From positions 1 to 24,272 of the forward strand of contig CAZWWS010000038.1 of assembly GCA_964637445.1 (NCBI GenBank): a DNA stretch of 24,272 nucleotides, read 5' to 3'. Shown here piece after piece: positions 16,112 through 23,966 of the stretch. The translations under genes and the position numbers were made by a program. Below the pieces are notes generated by a model. It worked only from the letters and a program-made list of their open reading frames with translations, was not told where the DNA came from and made no database searches. Numbering within the stretch: the stretch's first letter is position 1; every line of letters starts with the position of its first letter. This stretch comes from M3 sp964637445. Its GTDB lineage: Bacteria > Bacteroidota > Bacteroidia > Bacteroidales > Muribaculaceae.

Positions 16112-17119
16112 TTAATTTGATACATTTACTAAGATGTCGCACTTAGCAAACATTTTATTATATTCTGGGATAAAAAGATTGTTATTACATTCTTGTCCTT
16201 GTAACCATGTAATAATAGCTTTGGGCATATTAACACCTGCTTCGTGAGAAAAAGGATAGCCTCCACCAAATCGCGGGTTTAATTCTAAAATATAATATGT
16301 GCCATTGCGTTCAAGAATATCGCAATCAAGATTTCCTATATGTTGTAGATGGTTCGCTATTTGTGTGCCAATTGAATATATATCACAATTTTGAATAGTA
16401 ATAGCTTTATCTGTCTCTCCAGCTCGCATTGATAATTTCTGTTTTACTGAAACTCCTCTATTGTTGCCATGTAGGTCATTCATAATATCAACACCATATT
16501 CTCGTCCATCAATAAATTCTTGTATTATAACAGCCTCATCTGATTGTGATGCATTTGCCAATATTGAACGATTTAATTTTTTGTTGACTAACGTGTATAA
16601 TAGATCAAGTTCTTCAATGTCATGTGCAATCTCAATTCCGATAGACCCAGAACCCCACCGTGGTTTGATTATAATCGGAAATTTAAGTATCCCTTTTAAA
16701 ATAGATTGTTTCGCATCATCAATGGTTTTATAAGTCAAAGGACTATTAAGCCCTATGGATTTTATAAAATTATATGTTTTGTATTTGTCAAAACATGTAT
16801 CAATAACCTTAGAGTCAGAAATTATCACATTAACTCCGATTTCGCTAAACTCATTTTTATGCTTTGATAAAATAGGAAGTTCCAAATCATTAAGAGATAT
16901 TATTGCTATTACATTATGTTTTTTGCATATCTCTTTAATGTGAAATATATAGTTCTCGGCATATACTGCGGGTACTATTTCAATATAATCTGCTTCAGCA
17001 AGGGCTGGTGCTGATAAATGCATATCGGTTGCAATAATTTTGCCTTGTCCGTTTAATGCTTCTCTGAAATATTTAAGCAAATATTTGCGTCGACCTGCAC
17101 AAGTAAATAAGATGTTCAT
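16112..17119 (-). CDS. ATP-grasp enzyme of the polysaccharide locus, substrate unknown
   Basis: A 335-residue carboxylate-amine-ligase-like protein. The N-terminal MNILFTCAGRRKYLL is a pre-ATP-grasp Rossmann-like domain of the kind seen in CarB-like single proteins. The ATP-grasp domain (about 112-295) shows the nucleotide-binding KPRWGSGSIGI (152-162), the hinge IIQEFIDGREYGVD (198-211) and the metal-binding ELNPRFGGGYP (279-289). It overlaps the pglC-like gene by 4 bases (ATGA) and lies 8 bases before the aminotransferase. The family joins a carboxylate to an amine or thiol by an acyl-phosphate. Here I infer that it could aminoacylate the 4-amino group made by the neighbouring aminotransferase, but the sequence does not prove this. 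Confidence 0.85.
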   Translation of the reverse strand: MNILFTCAGRRKYLLKYFREALNGQGKIIATDMHLSAPALAEADYIEIVPAVYAENYIFHIKEICKKHNVIAIISLNDLELPILSKHKNEFSEIGVNVIISDSKVIDTCFDKYKTYNFIKSIGLNSPLTYKTIDDAKQSILKGILKFPIIIKPRWGSGSIGIEIAHDIEELDLLYTLVNKKLNRSILANASQSDEAVIIQEFIDGREYGVDIMNDLHGNNRGVSVKQKLSMRAGETDKAITIQNCDIYSIGTQIANHLQHIGNLDCDILERNGTYYILELNPRFGGGYPFSHEAGVNMPKAIITWLQGQECNNNLFIPEYNKMFAKCDILVNVSN

Positions 17120-17733
17120 TTACAGTTCCTCCTTATAACATCTAAATCATGTGATTCGCTAGGAGCCATGATGTCTTTTCGTTTTATAACATTAATCACT
17201 GTCGTAGTTAATATTTTTATATCCATTTTGAGGGAATAATTTTGTACATATATAGAATCTAGTTCCAGCCTTTTATCCCAATCAAGATTGTTTCTGCCAT
17301 TAACTTGTGCTAGGCCGGTAATCCCTGGACGTACATTATGTCTGAGTTTTTCATGAGTTGAATAATAGGGCAGATATTTTACCAACAATGGACGTGGACC
17401 GATAAACGACATGTCGCCTTTGAGCACATTCCACAATTGTGGCAACTCATCGATGGAGGTTGAGCGTACAAAGCGCCCCACCTTTGTAAGACGTTGAGCA
17501 TCGGGTAGGAGAGCCCCGGTGGCGTCGCGCTCATCGGTCATCGACTTAAACTTGTATATCCGGAATATTTTCTCGTCCTTGCCCGGCCGCTCTTGATAGA
17601 ATATCGCTCCGGCGCCTTTATTGGCAATCGTAAGCCATATCCATACCACACCGATTATCGGACTCAGCATCAGCAGAGCCATAGCCGAAAAAAATATGTC
17701 AAATCCTCTTTTCAAATATCTGCGGTACATCAT
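17116..17733 (-). CDS. Small bacterial sugar-1-phosphate transferase (PglC/WcfS-like)
   Basis: Monotopic initiating phosphoglycosyl transferase that moves a sugar-1-phosphate from UDP-sugar to undecaprenyl phosphate at the inner membrane. At 205 residues it has the family's minimal core: basic YRRYLKRGFDI, one membrane-inserting helix (about 11-37) with the SP break at 24-25, FYQERPGK (45-52), FKSM (62-65), and the catalytic Asp-Glu pair D95-E96 in TSIDELPQLWNVLKGDMSFIGPRP; then RPGITGLAQVNGRN (135-148). Compared with PglC and B. fragilis WcfS, the likely substrate is a diacetamido or amino-acetamido trideoxyhexose. It overlaps both neighbours by 4 bases. Confidence 0.95.
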   Translation of the reverse strand: MMYRRYLKRGFDIFFSAMALLMLSPIIGVVWIWLTIANKGAGAIFYQERPGKDEKIFRIYKFKSMTDERDATGALLPDAQRLTKVGRFVRSTSIDELPQLWNVLKGDMSFIGPRPLLVKYLPYYSTHEKLRHNVRPGITGLAQVNGRNNLDWDKRLELDSIYVQNYSLKMDIKILTTTVINVIKRKDIMAPSESHDLDVIRRNCK

Positions 17734-18731
17734 AATTTTAATAAGAATCCAAATAATGGTAGTTTTTTAAGATAATTATAAAAACAAGAAGATATAACCA
17801 TAATCAAAATTGACACTATAACAGCATAAATTGGATTAATAGTGCCGTTGCATATGAAGTTTTTGAATAATACAATAATAGGAATATGAAATATGTATAT
17901 CCCCAAACAATTTTTTCCAAAAAAAGAGACTATTCTAATAATTGGAGATTTGCCATAATAATCTTTAGAGGATAAGATTGAATATAATCCGAATGTAACG
18001 CATAAAGCCCCGATGGTTGGAAACGATGAATTGACACCATCATAGATATATCCATAATAATTTGAGTATACATAAACTTCAAAATATATAAGTATTAATC
18101 CTAATAGAATTAAGAATAATGATATTACTGTGGATATTTTTTTCGTATAGTAATATGGAATTACAAAATATAAAATAGAGTACATACGAAAGAAACCGGT
18201 ATGTATTGGTTGGTTGGTTGGTTGGATAAATGTGATAATATCGAATATGAAATTTATTATAAAAGGATATATCAAGATTGAAATAGGAATTAATATGCTG
18301 TATTTGTTGCATTTTATGCGTTTCCATAATACATTAAATAAATATATGAATGCAAGACTCTGAAAGTACCATAAATAGTTTATTGCACTAAGAAAGCTCT
18401 GATTAGTTATAGGAGTATTTCCAATTAATAATATCGAAAATCCACAAATTAGACTCCATATAATGTATACTTTCAACGCATTTATACATTTTTGTAGATT
18501 ATATATTAAGGTCGTAACTCTGTTTGACAATAGTTCTCCACTAATAATAAAGAAAAGAGGAACCCCGGCAGAACACAACCCATATATAAACTTATTAAAA
18601 TTAGGAATATATACTGAGTTGTTGAAAGACCCAAAATCAACACTCTGAAGATGATAAATACAGATTAAAAAAGCAGCGACACCTTTAATAATGTCGTATT
18701 TAATAATTCGTTGTGGACTGATATCGGTCAT
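17730..18731 (-). CDS. Membrane acyltransferase (acyltransferase 3 family), possible phase-variable gene
   Basis: Probable O-acyl (often O-acetyl) transferase acting on surface glycan. At 333 residues it has about ten hydrophobic segments and the family's start KYDIIKGVAAFLICIYHLQS with H27 in the first membrane helix. PLFFIISGELLSNRV and FFGKNCLGIYIFHIPII are further family-like stretches. Its base composition is much more AT-rich than the neighbouring GT4 and aminotransferase genes, suggesting separate acquisition. A five-copy TTGG repeat (18206-18225) lies in the coding sequence at the QPTNQP stretch; a change of one unit would shift the frame. In this sequence the frame is open, i.e. ON. 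It overlaps both neighbours by 4 bases. Confidence 0.88.
   Translation of the reverse strand: MTDISPQRIIKYDIIKGVAAFLICIYHLQSVDFGSFNNSVYIPNFNKFIYGLCSAGVPLFFIISGELLSNRVTTLIYNLQKCINALKVYIIWSLICGFSILLIGNTPITNQSFLSAINYLWYFQSLAFIYLFNVLWKRIKCNKYSILIPISILIYPFIINFIFDIITFIQPTNQPIHTGFFRMYSILYFVIPYYYTKKISTVISLFLILLGLILIYFEVYVYSNYYGYIYDGVNSSFPTIGALCVTFGLYSILSSKDYYGKSPIIRIVSFFGKNCLGIYIFHIPIIVLFKNFICNGTINPIYAVIVSILIMVISSCFYNYLKKLPLFGFLLKL
18206..18225. repeat. (TTGG)5 tetranucleotide repeat inside the acyltransferase gene
   Basis: Five exact copies of TTGG on the plus strand, reading as CCAA units on the coding strand and translated as QPTNQP. Because the unit is not a multiple of three, gain or loss of one copy frameshifts the gene about halfway through. 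Tetranucleotide repeats in glycan acyl- and glycosyltransferase genes are a known basis of slipped-strand phase variation; whether five copies are enough here is unproven. Confidence 0.9.
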
Positions 18732-19831
18732 CGTTTCAGAGAATCTTGAGCTTGTTGTATTTGCATAACAATTTCCTGGTAGGCGGTGTGATACATATCG
18801 GCCGTCACATCTATATCGTAGTCTTGTGCTCGGCGTAGACAGTCTTCCACCACCTTGTTGTAGACATCTTCATCGCACATCACATCTATCATTTTCCATG
18901 CAAGGTCGCGAGGTTCTCGTGGCTCGAAGAGCACTCCGGCTCCGCCTACCACCTCCCTGTGTCCCGGCACATCAGTAGCCATTACCGCCGCGCCCGATGC
19001 CATAGCCTCCACACTGGCCAAACTCAGCCCTTCGTAGAGGGAACTCTGCACTATCAAGTGCGACTTCTCCATCAGCTCCGGCACATCCGACCTCACCCCC
19101 CACATCTTCACCTTGTCGTCAAGCTTAAGGAAATGAATGCGCTCCTCTATATCTTTGCGAAGCTCTCCGTCGCCGATAAGCCACAGCTTGAAATTGTCGG
19201 GCATATATCCCATGGCAGTCACCAACGTGTCTTGATCCTTTTGAGGACGGAAGCCGGCCACCATAGTCACAATAGTCTCTTCACCGACCAAGGGCCACTT
19301 GCGAGGCTCGCCCGAAAATTGCGATAGGTCAATGCCGTTTTCCACCACATCGATCGGATAAATGCCATTGAGATACTCATCAAGATTGTCGGCCGCCTGC
19401 TGCGAAATGGCAAGAATATTGCTATATCGATGATACATCCACCGATCTATCGGCTTGAAAAACCACATATTGCGTCGACGATTGAATGTGTTGTGTTCGG
19501 TCGTGATCAGTCGGCATTTGGCCGCTGAAAGTATCTTAGCTATCGGCACGAATAGTTGGCAAGCCGTGTTGTGGGTATGCACGATGTCATATTCCCGAAG
19601 ATACTTCCTCAATCGCCATATATGCCGCAGGTCATACACGTTTCCGCCCACGCCGAGCGAATATATCGTAATACCTTTCTCCTCAAGCATCTCATAGAAA
19701 GGTGTCCGCGTCCCGTCAAACACCAGCAACGCCACCTCATAACCCTTCGCCCGAAACCTCGGTAGCAAATCAACCATCAACTTCTCAGCTCCGCCGGTCT
19801 TCAGCGACGTTATCACATGCAATAATCTCAT
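18728..19831 (-). CDS. Glycosyltransferase family 4
   Basis: Retaining GT-B glycosyltransferase, cytoplasmic or membrane-associated, adding one sugar to the lipid-linked repeat. At 367 residues it has the N-terminal acceptor domain with TSLKTGGAEKLMVDL (8-22) and HTHNTA (85-90), and the C-terminal nucleotide-sugar domain with GFRPQKD (193-199), IGDGELR and the EX7E motif E267...E275 in LYEGLSLASVEAMASG. The donor cannot be read. It is notably less AT-rich than the flanking genes and overlaps the acyltransferase and the following GT2 gene by 4 bases each. Confidence 0.93.
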   Translation of the reverse strand: MRLLHVITSLKTGGAEKLMVDLLPRFRAKGYEVALLVFDGTRTPFYEMLEEKGITIYSLGVGGNVYDLRHIWRLRKYLREYDIVHTHNTACQLFVPIAKILSAAKCRLITTEHNTFNRRRNMWFFKPIDRWMYHRYSNILAISQQAADNLDEYLNGIYPIDVVENGIDLSQFSGEPRKWPLVGEETIVTMVAGFRPQKDQDTLVTAMGYMPDNFKLWLIGDGELRKDIEERIHFLKLDDKVKMWGVRSDVPELMEKSHLIVQSSLYEGLSLASVEAMASGAAVMATDVPGHREVVGGAGVLFEPREPRDLAWKMIDVMCDEDVYNKVVEDCLRRAQDYDIDVTADMYHTAYQEIVMQIQQAQDSLKR

Positions 19832-20808
19832 TTTATAATAAAATTTGGAATTGATTTATATGGTTTGGAAAAAACATATCTCATACCATTTAACAGCCCT
19901 TTGATATAATAAATCGGTATAAGCAAATTTTTTTCGACTAAAGCAGCAACTAAATGGATGGGTATCAGCCAAATTACTTTCAATAAATATGAAAACAGTG
20001 TATATATTCTCCTAAAAAAAGAAGCCCCTCTTAAATTATAGCAAGTCCGATACCATATAATAAATGATGCCATGCTACGTATCAAATATTTTTTTGTATT
20101 TTTATGATAGGTGCTACTTTGAGATTTTGCATCCAAATGTTTAATACCACAATCAAAAGATACTCCTAAAAGTCCTCCATTTTTATATAGTTTATTAAAT
20201 GTAAGAGTGTCATCTCCATAGGCAAATCCAAGTCTATCCAACCATAATTCGTCAGAAACTTTTATTCGAAGAAATGCTTCCTTTTTCCATAATGCGGCAG
20301 GTCCTGCCGCTGATTGAGACAAATATAAATCTTTAGTCGGATTGTTGTTATATGAAAACGATCCATTTGGCATTATTTTAAATGCCCATTTTTTACTGTA
20401 TATAGGTAGTGTTAGGTTTACGAAAACGTTATATAATTTGGAGCGAGTAGTCATTTTGTGATTATGAAATGTATCGGCCGCAATACAATCCATATTCGCG
20501 TCTGATGCTTTTGACAATAATCGTTCTGCACTATCCGGTGCTAATTCTACATCATCGTCTAATAATAAAATATAATCGCTATCGATTTCGCGATATTCTA
20601 ATGCTCGTTGAGCAACCATACCTTTAGAAACCTCCACATACTCCTCAATCCCAATGGAATATGTGGGCTTTTGATACCCTTCGGCAATGTATATTACAAC
20701 CTTTTCCGGAGGAATTGTTTGTTTGGCAATCGAATCGAGTTCTTTTACAAATTTCTCGCCCGAAGTTCCTAACGTGCGTATTGCGATTGAGTATGATGGG
20801 AATGCCAT
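19828..20808 (-). CDS. Glycosyltransferase family 2 (first of two)
   Basis: Inverting GT-A glycosyltransferase of 326 residues. The N-terminal domain begins YSIAIRTLGTSGEKFVKEL, and LLLDDDVELAPDS with D84-D86 is the metal/nucleotide-binding DXD-type motif. A region around 180-215 (WLDRLGFAYGDDTLTFNKL) carries an acidic motif consistent with the catalytic base. The last 80 residues hold a hydrophobic stretch that may anchor it to the membrane. Its ATG shares one base with the stop of the preceding GT2 gene (TAATG), and its stop overlaps the GT4 start by 4 bases. Confidence 0.9.
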   Translation of the reverse strand: MAFPSYSIAIRTLGTSGEKFVKELDSIAKQTIPPEKVVIYIAEGYQKPTYSIGIEEYVEVSKGMVAQRALEYREIDSDYILLLDDDVELAPDSAERLLSKASDANMDCIAADTFHNHKMTTRSKLYNVFVNLTLPIYSKKWAFKIMPNGSFSYNNNPTKDLYLSQSAAGPAALWKKEAFLRIKVSDELWLDRLGFAYGDDTLTFNKLYKNGGLLGVSFDCGIKHLDAKSQSSTYHKNTKKYLIRSMASFIIWYRTCYNLRGASFFRRIYTLFSYLLKVIWLIPIHLVAALVEKNLLIPIYYIKGLLNGMRYVFSKPYKSIPNFIIK

Positions 20809-21695
20809 TATTTAGAGTTATGTCTGATGTATAAGTTTAAGGCAATTCCTAGAGGAATCGCTAGAATTGTCATTATTTTGCATGGAGAGTTCCTAAGCCA
20901 TGACTTATCTTTTGCAAAGATGCAACTTGATATATAATGTATTGCACACCGAAATTTATTAATTGATGTGTTACGTTTAAGTTGCATCTCTAAGATTCTT
21001 AGTTTTGCAAAACTTTTAGGCGAATCTTGGTATTGTCTATATATGTTTTTAGACATACTATCGGTATATTGATATTCAACAAAACACAAGTTATCATTAA
21101 GCACAAGTAAAGGATATTTATCGCACACTTGCAAAAGCATGTATACAGGATTGAAGTTTTTTTCCCCTTCAAATCCAATTTGAGGTGCTACTTGTTTCAT
21201 TAAGTCGGTACGCATGACTTGTTTTGTGTCACCATAATGAATTTTTTGTGTATAAAGATCTAAATAATACACTTCCGTTAAAGAATTGGGAAAATATCCT
21301 CCAATCGGTTGCTCTGTGTTATGATAGAAATCCAATCCTATTATACCGGCATATTTATTATTGCCTTTTTCTTTCCAATAAGATACAATCCTTTCTACAG
21401 CATCATCAGGCATATAGTCATCGCTATCAATGCATACATTCAGTTCGGTTTCTATATTTTCGTATGCAACATTATATCCGGTATATAACCCTCCATTTTC
21501 TTTATAGATATATCGTATCTTGAATTTAGCTTCAGTAATCCATTTTTTGACTATTCTTGCAGTGTGGTCGGTAGATCCGTCATCAATAATCAGCCATTCA
21601 AAATCATCGCATGTTTGAGTACATAGGCTATCATAAGTCCGACTGAGAGTATGGATTCTATTATAAGTTGGTGTAAAAATGGTAAGAGTTTTCAT
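20808..21695 (-). CDS. Glycosyltransferase family 2 (second of two)
   Basis: GT-A glycosyltransferase, 295 residues from the chosen start. MKTLTIFTPTYNRIHTL is the classical GT2 N-terminus, FEWLIIDDGSTDHTA (32-46) the UDP-binding region, and CIDSDDYMPDDA (88-99) the DXD motif. The open frame extends 41 codons further up to 21818, but that extension lies wholly inside the EpsG gene and has no family resemblance. The ATG at 21695 shares one base with the EpsG stop (TAATG), matching the coupling seen downstream. Similar GT2 proteins of this length are common in capsule and O-antigen loci; the sugar is unknown. Confidence 0.92.
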   Translation of the reverse strand: MKTLTIFTPTYNRIHTLSRTYDSLCTQTCDDFEWLIIDDGSTDHTARIVKKWITEAKFKIRYIYKENGGLYTGYNVAYENIETELNVCIDSDDYMPDDAVERIVSYWKEKGNNKYAGIIGLDFYHNTEQPIGGYFPNSLTEVYYLDLYTQKIHYGDTKQVMRTDLMKQVAPQIGFEGEKNFNPVYMLLQVCDKYPLLVLNDNLCFVEYQYTDSMSKNIYRQYQDSPKSFAKLRILEMQLKRNTSINKFRCAIHYISSCIFAKDKSWLRNSPCKIMTILAIPLGIALNLYIRHNSK

Positions 21696-22792
21696 TACAT
21701 TATAAAATAAGTAAATGTTATAGATGCCAATAGTATTAAGCCTGTGGCAAGACCCTGCCGACGAAATATCTTGAACTTGCAGAGCGGATATGCAATTAGT
21801 ATCGGGTACATAAACCAAGATAGGTAAGCAAATCGATTGGAATATGCTATCGTATTGATTAATAGCCAGAAAGAATTAGCAAATATGTAAGTATGCAATA
21901 AAAATTGATAAGTATTATCTGTGATTTTTTTCTTTATAATTGCATACCATCCCAAAAGTATTGGCATTGCACTATAGAGAATGAAATCCCAACGATAACT
22001 TGTCGATGAAAATTTATCGGTAGTAACCTCCATATCTGCATAACTTGCCATACGTTCGTCATCTACCAATCCTGAAAAATACGATTTGAAAAACTCTTGG
22101 GCAAAAAGACCAATGACGATGCATCCCAACCATATATATATGTTGGTTTTTGTGTTGCGCAGAAACAATGCGGCTGTCGCAACTGCGACAATAAGAAGCA
22201 TTGTGGTATGTGTACACGCTGCTAATATTAGAAATCCATATCCGATTGCGAGTTGCGCCTTGCCTCGGCTGAAGCATGATAGCCCTACTAACGCAATGCT
22301 TGTAGCCATTCCATTGCGTATACCATTTGTGGCATATCCCCAGAACGAGAATGCAGTAAATAAGAATAATAGAGCCACCATCATGTGGCGAGGCATCCAT
22401 CGGTATGCAGCTACAGCCATGCAAACGACATAAAACAATGCTACAACAAGAAGCCAATTGGACGCATCAGTGTATTTTATACACAAATTTTCGACATACC
22501 CAAAGAAAACTTCACCACTACCGCCTGGAAGTGCCGTCCAATCTCCATTCTTTACTAAATTAAAGATTGTTGTATATAATTTTGCATCACCATAGCACCA
22601 TATAGGGCGTGTGCCGATGTATAGTGTAACTAATATTACGAATATTGTGGGAATGATTATATTCCCGTTACCGCGAAGCAGTTGCTTATTGGTCAAAACA
22701 CATAAGAATATGGCAAAGAAAATGCCGATAATGCTCATCGTTACTTCCCATATCTCAGTAGAAAAAATACTCGGATACATTTTAATTGTCAA
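21695..22792 (-). CDS. EpsG-family polysaccharide polymerase
   Basis: Multi-pass membrane protein that probably polymerises lipid-linked repeat units, the Wzy role, in the periplasm. About ten hydrophobic segments across 365 residues. EpsG-like features are the early loop LYIGTRPIWCYGDAKLY (57-73, with D69), the FFGYVENL stretch (96-103), and ATNGIRNGMATSIALVGL (154-171), corresponding to the family's conserved R-containing loop. Start options: ATG at 22792 (overlapping the upstream decayed gene by 11 bases) or the ATG four codons later (22780). No other polymerase is seen in the window. Confidence 0.88.
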   Translation of the reverse strand: MTIKMYPSIFSTEIWEVTMSIIGIFFAIFLCVLTNKQLLRGNGNIIIPTIFVILVTLYIGTRPIWCYGDAKLYTTIFNLVKNGDWTALPGGSGEVFFGYVENLCIKYTDASNWLLVVALFYVVCMAVAAYRWMPRHMMVALLFLFTAFSFWGYATNGIRNGMATSIALVGLSCFSRGKAQLAIGYGFLILAACTHTTMLLIVAVATAALFLRNTKTNIYIWLGCIVIGLFAQEFFKSYFSGLVDDERMASYADMEVTTDKFSSTSYRWDFILYSAMPILLGWYAIIKKKITDNTYQFLLHTYIFANSFWLLINTIAYSNRFAYLSWFMYPILIAYPLCKFKIFRRQGLATGLILLASITFTYFIM

Positions 22793-23966
22793 TTAGCGAA
22801 TAAAATTGTTTGATAGATTTTACTCCATGGTATAATCTTACAGAATTTCTACCACATTCTGCAATTGATTCATAATATTTGATATCACTAGGTATGTCAA
22901 GGAGTATTTTAAGTAATTCATTAGGAGATGAGTACTTAAGACATGAAATATTGTGTTGGACATTAATATTTTCAATCGCTAAGTCGTTCCCAATTACTAA
23001 GAGTCCATTTGCAAATGCGTCCAATACCTTACCTTTGGTTCCTACTCCAACAGATATAGCGGTTAATTGGATATCATATTTTATGATTTCTTCAATATAA
23101 TTTTGTACATATTGAATATTAGTTGAGACATACCCCAGTTGGGATAGTTTATCATGCTCTTTTTCCCATCCTTTTCCTAAAAATGTTATTGAGTAATATT
23201 TTTGCAATATAGAATTCGTATAAAAAACATTTAAAGCTTGTTGCATAGAATCATGCATATAAAAATCATTTCGTCCAGCAATAAGTATTTTTATTTTTTT
23301 GTTAAAGTGGATATATTTATCTATTATTTTATAATGGGGATGATATATGAATTTTGCGCTAATATTGGGATTGACTTTAATTAGCGTATCACAATCTCTT
23401 TCCCCAACCGTGTGATATATTATATTGTTGTTGAAAGGAAAAGATTCTTCAAGATTGATGTATTTTTTGTAATTTATGGCTTTTCTAATGAGTAATAGTA
23501 TGTTGCGATATCCGATTGGATGTGTATATACACGTTGATAAAAAAACTTCACAATCTGGAGTTGTTACTACTATTCTTTTGTCCGGGAACAAAGTCGATA
23601 GTTTTGCGAGATCCTCTCCATATATCCATATGCAATCAGGGTTGTATTCTTTAATTTCTCTAATTGTGTGGTATGGTAATTTGTAATATGATAGGATGGG
23701 GTATTAAAAAAAATTCGTATAAGATTAACTAGTTTTATTTATGTAAATAGGTTAATCCATTTAGGTTTTTTTTATATTCTTATTTCTGCGTTTAGTTTTA
23801 TACGGTTATTATCTATTGTGCTTAAATCACAATTGTTTGTATTGAATGAATATATTTTTAATTCAGTATTATTATTTCGATTTTTAGCGAGATGAAACGG
23901 CAATGCACTTGCGGATCTAAAATTTTCTTCAGTAGGAACAACAAGTGATATAAGTATAACTTTCAT
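22782..23966 (-). pseudogene. Decayed glycosyltransferase (GT4-like) with two stops and two frameshifts
   Basis: I reconstruct one broken gene. It starts at ATG 23966 with MKVILISLVVPTEENFRSAS, a glycosyltransferase N-terminus, and reads 64 codons to TAA at 23772-23774. The same frame continues as KKPKWINLFT to a second TAA at 23739-23741, then IKLVNLIRIFFNTP. A lost base near the C4 tract at 23698-23701 shifts to the frame reading ILSYYKLPYHTIREI and IWIYGEDLAKLSTLFPDKR. One extra T in a T7 tract (23540-23546) then shifts into the last frame, open to 22782, with FYQRVYTHPIGYR, KILIAGRND, LGKGWEKEHD and GTKGKVLDAFANGLLVIGND, a C-terminal GT-B nucleotide-sugar domain. Joined, it would be about 390 residues, a normal GT4 length. 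The final 256-codon frame is intact but lacks the acceptor domain. Assembly error is an alternative. Confidence 0.8.

Noticed and set aside
21696..21818. A 41-residue N-terminal extension of the second GT2 protein
   Set aside because: It lies wholly within the EpsG coding region and shows no family resemblance; the ATG at 21695 gives a canonical GT2 start and a TAATG junction.
22124..22148. An AT-rich near-palindrome (AACCATATATATATGTTGG)
   Set aside because: It lies inside the EpsG coding region and is explained by low-complexity codons for Asn/Ile/Tyr; no regulatory meaning is supported.
22059..22457. A 132-codon minus-strand frame inside the EpsG gene
   Set aside because: It is an alternative frame of the same strand; the EpsG frame explains the region and has the membrane pattern expected.
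23772..23966. A 64-codon frame as an independent small gene
   Set aside because: Its sequence is a typical glycosyltransferase N-terminus and the same frame continues with matching sequence after the stop, so it is treated as the start of the decayed gene.
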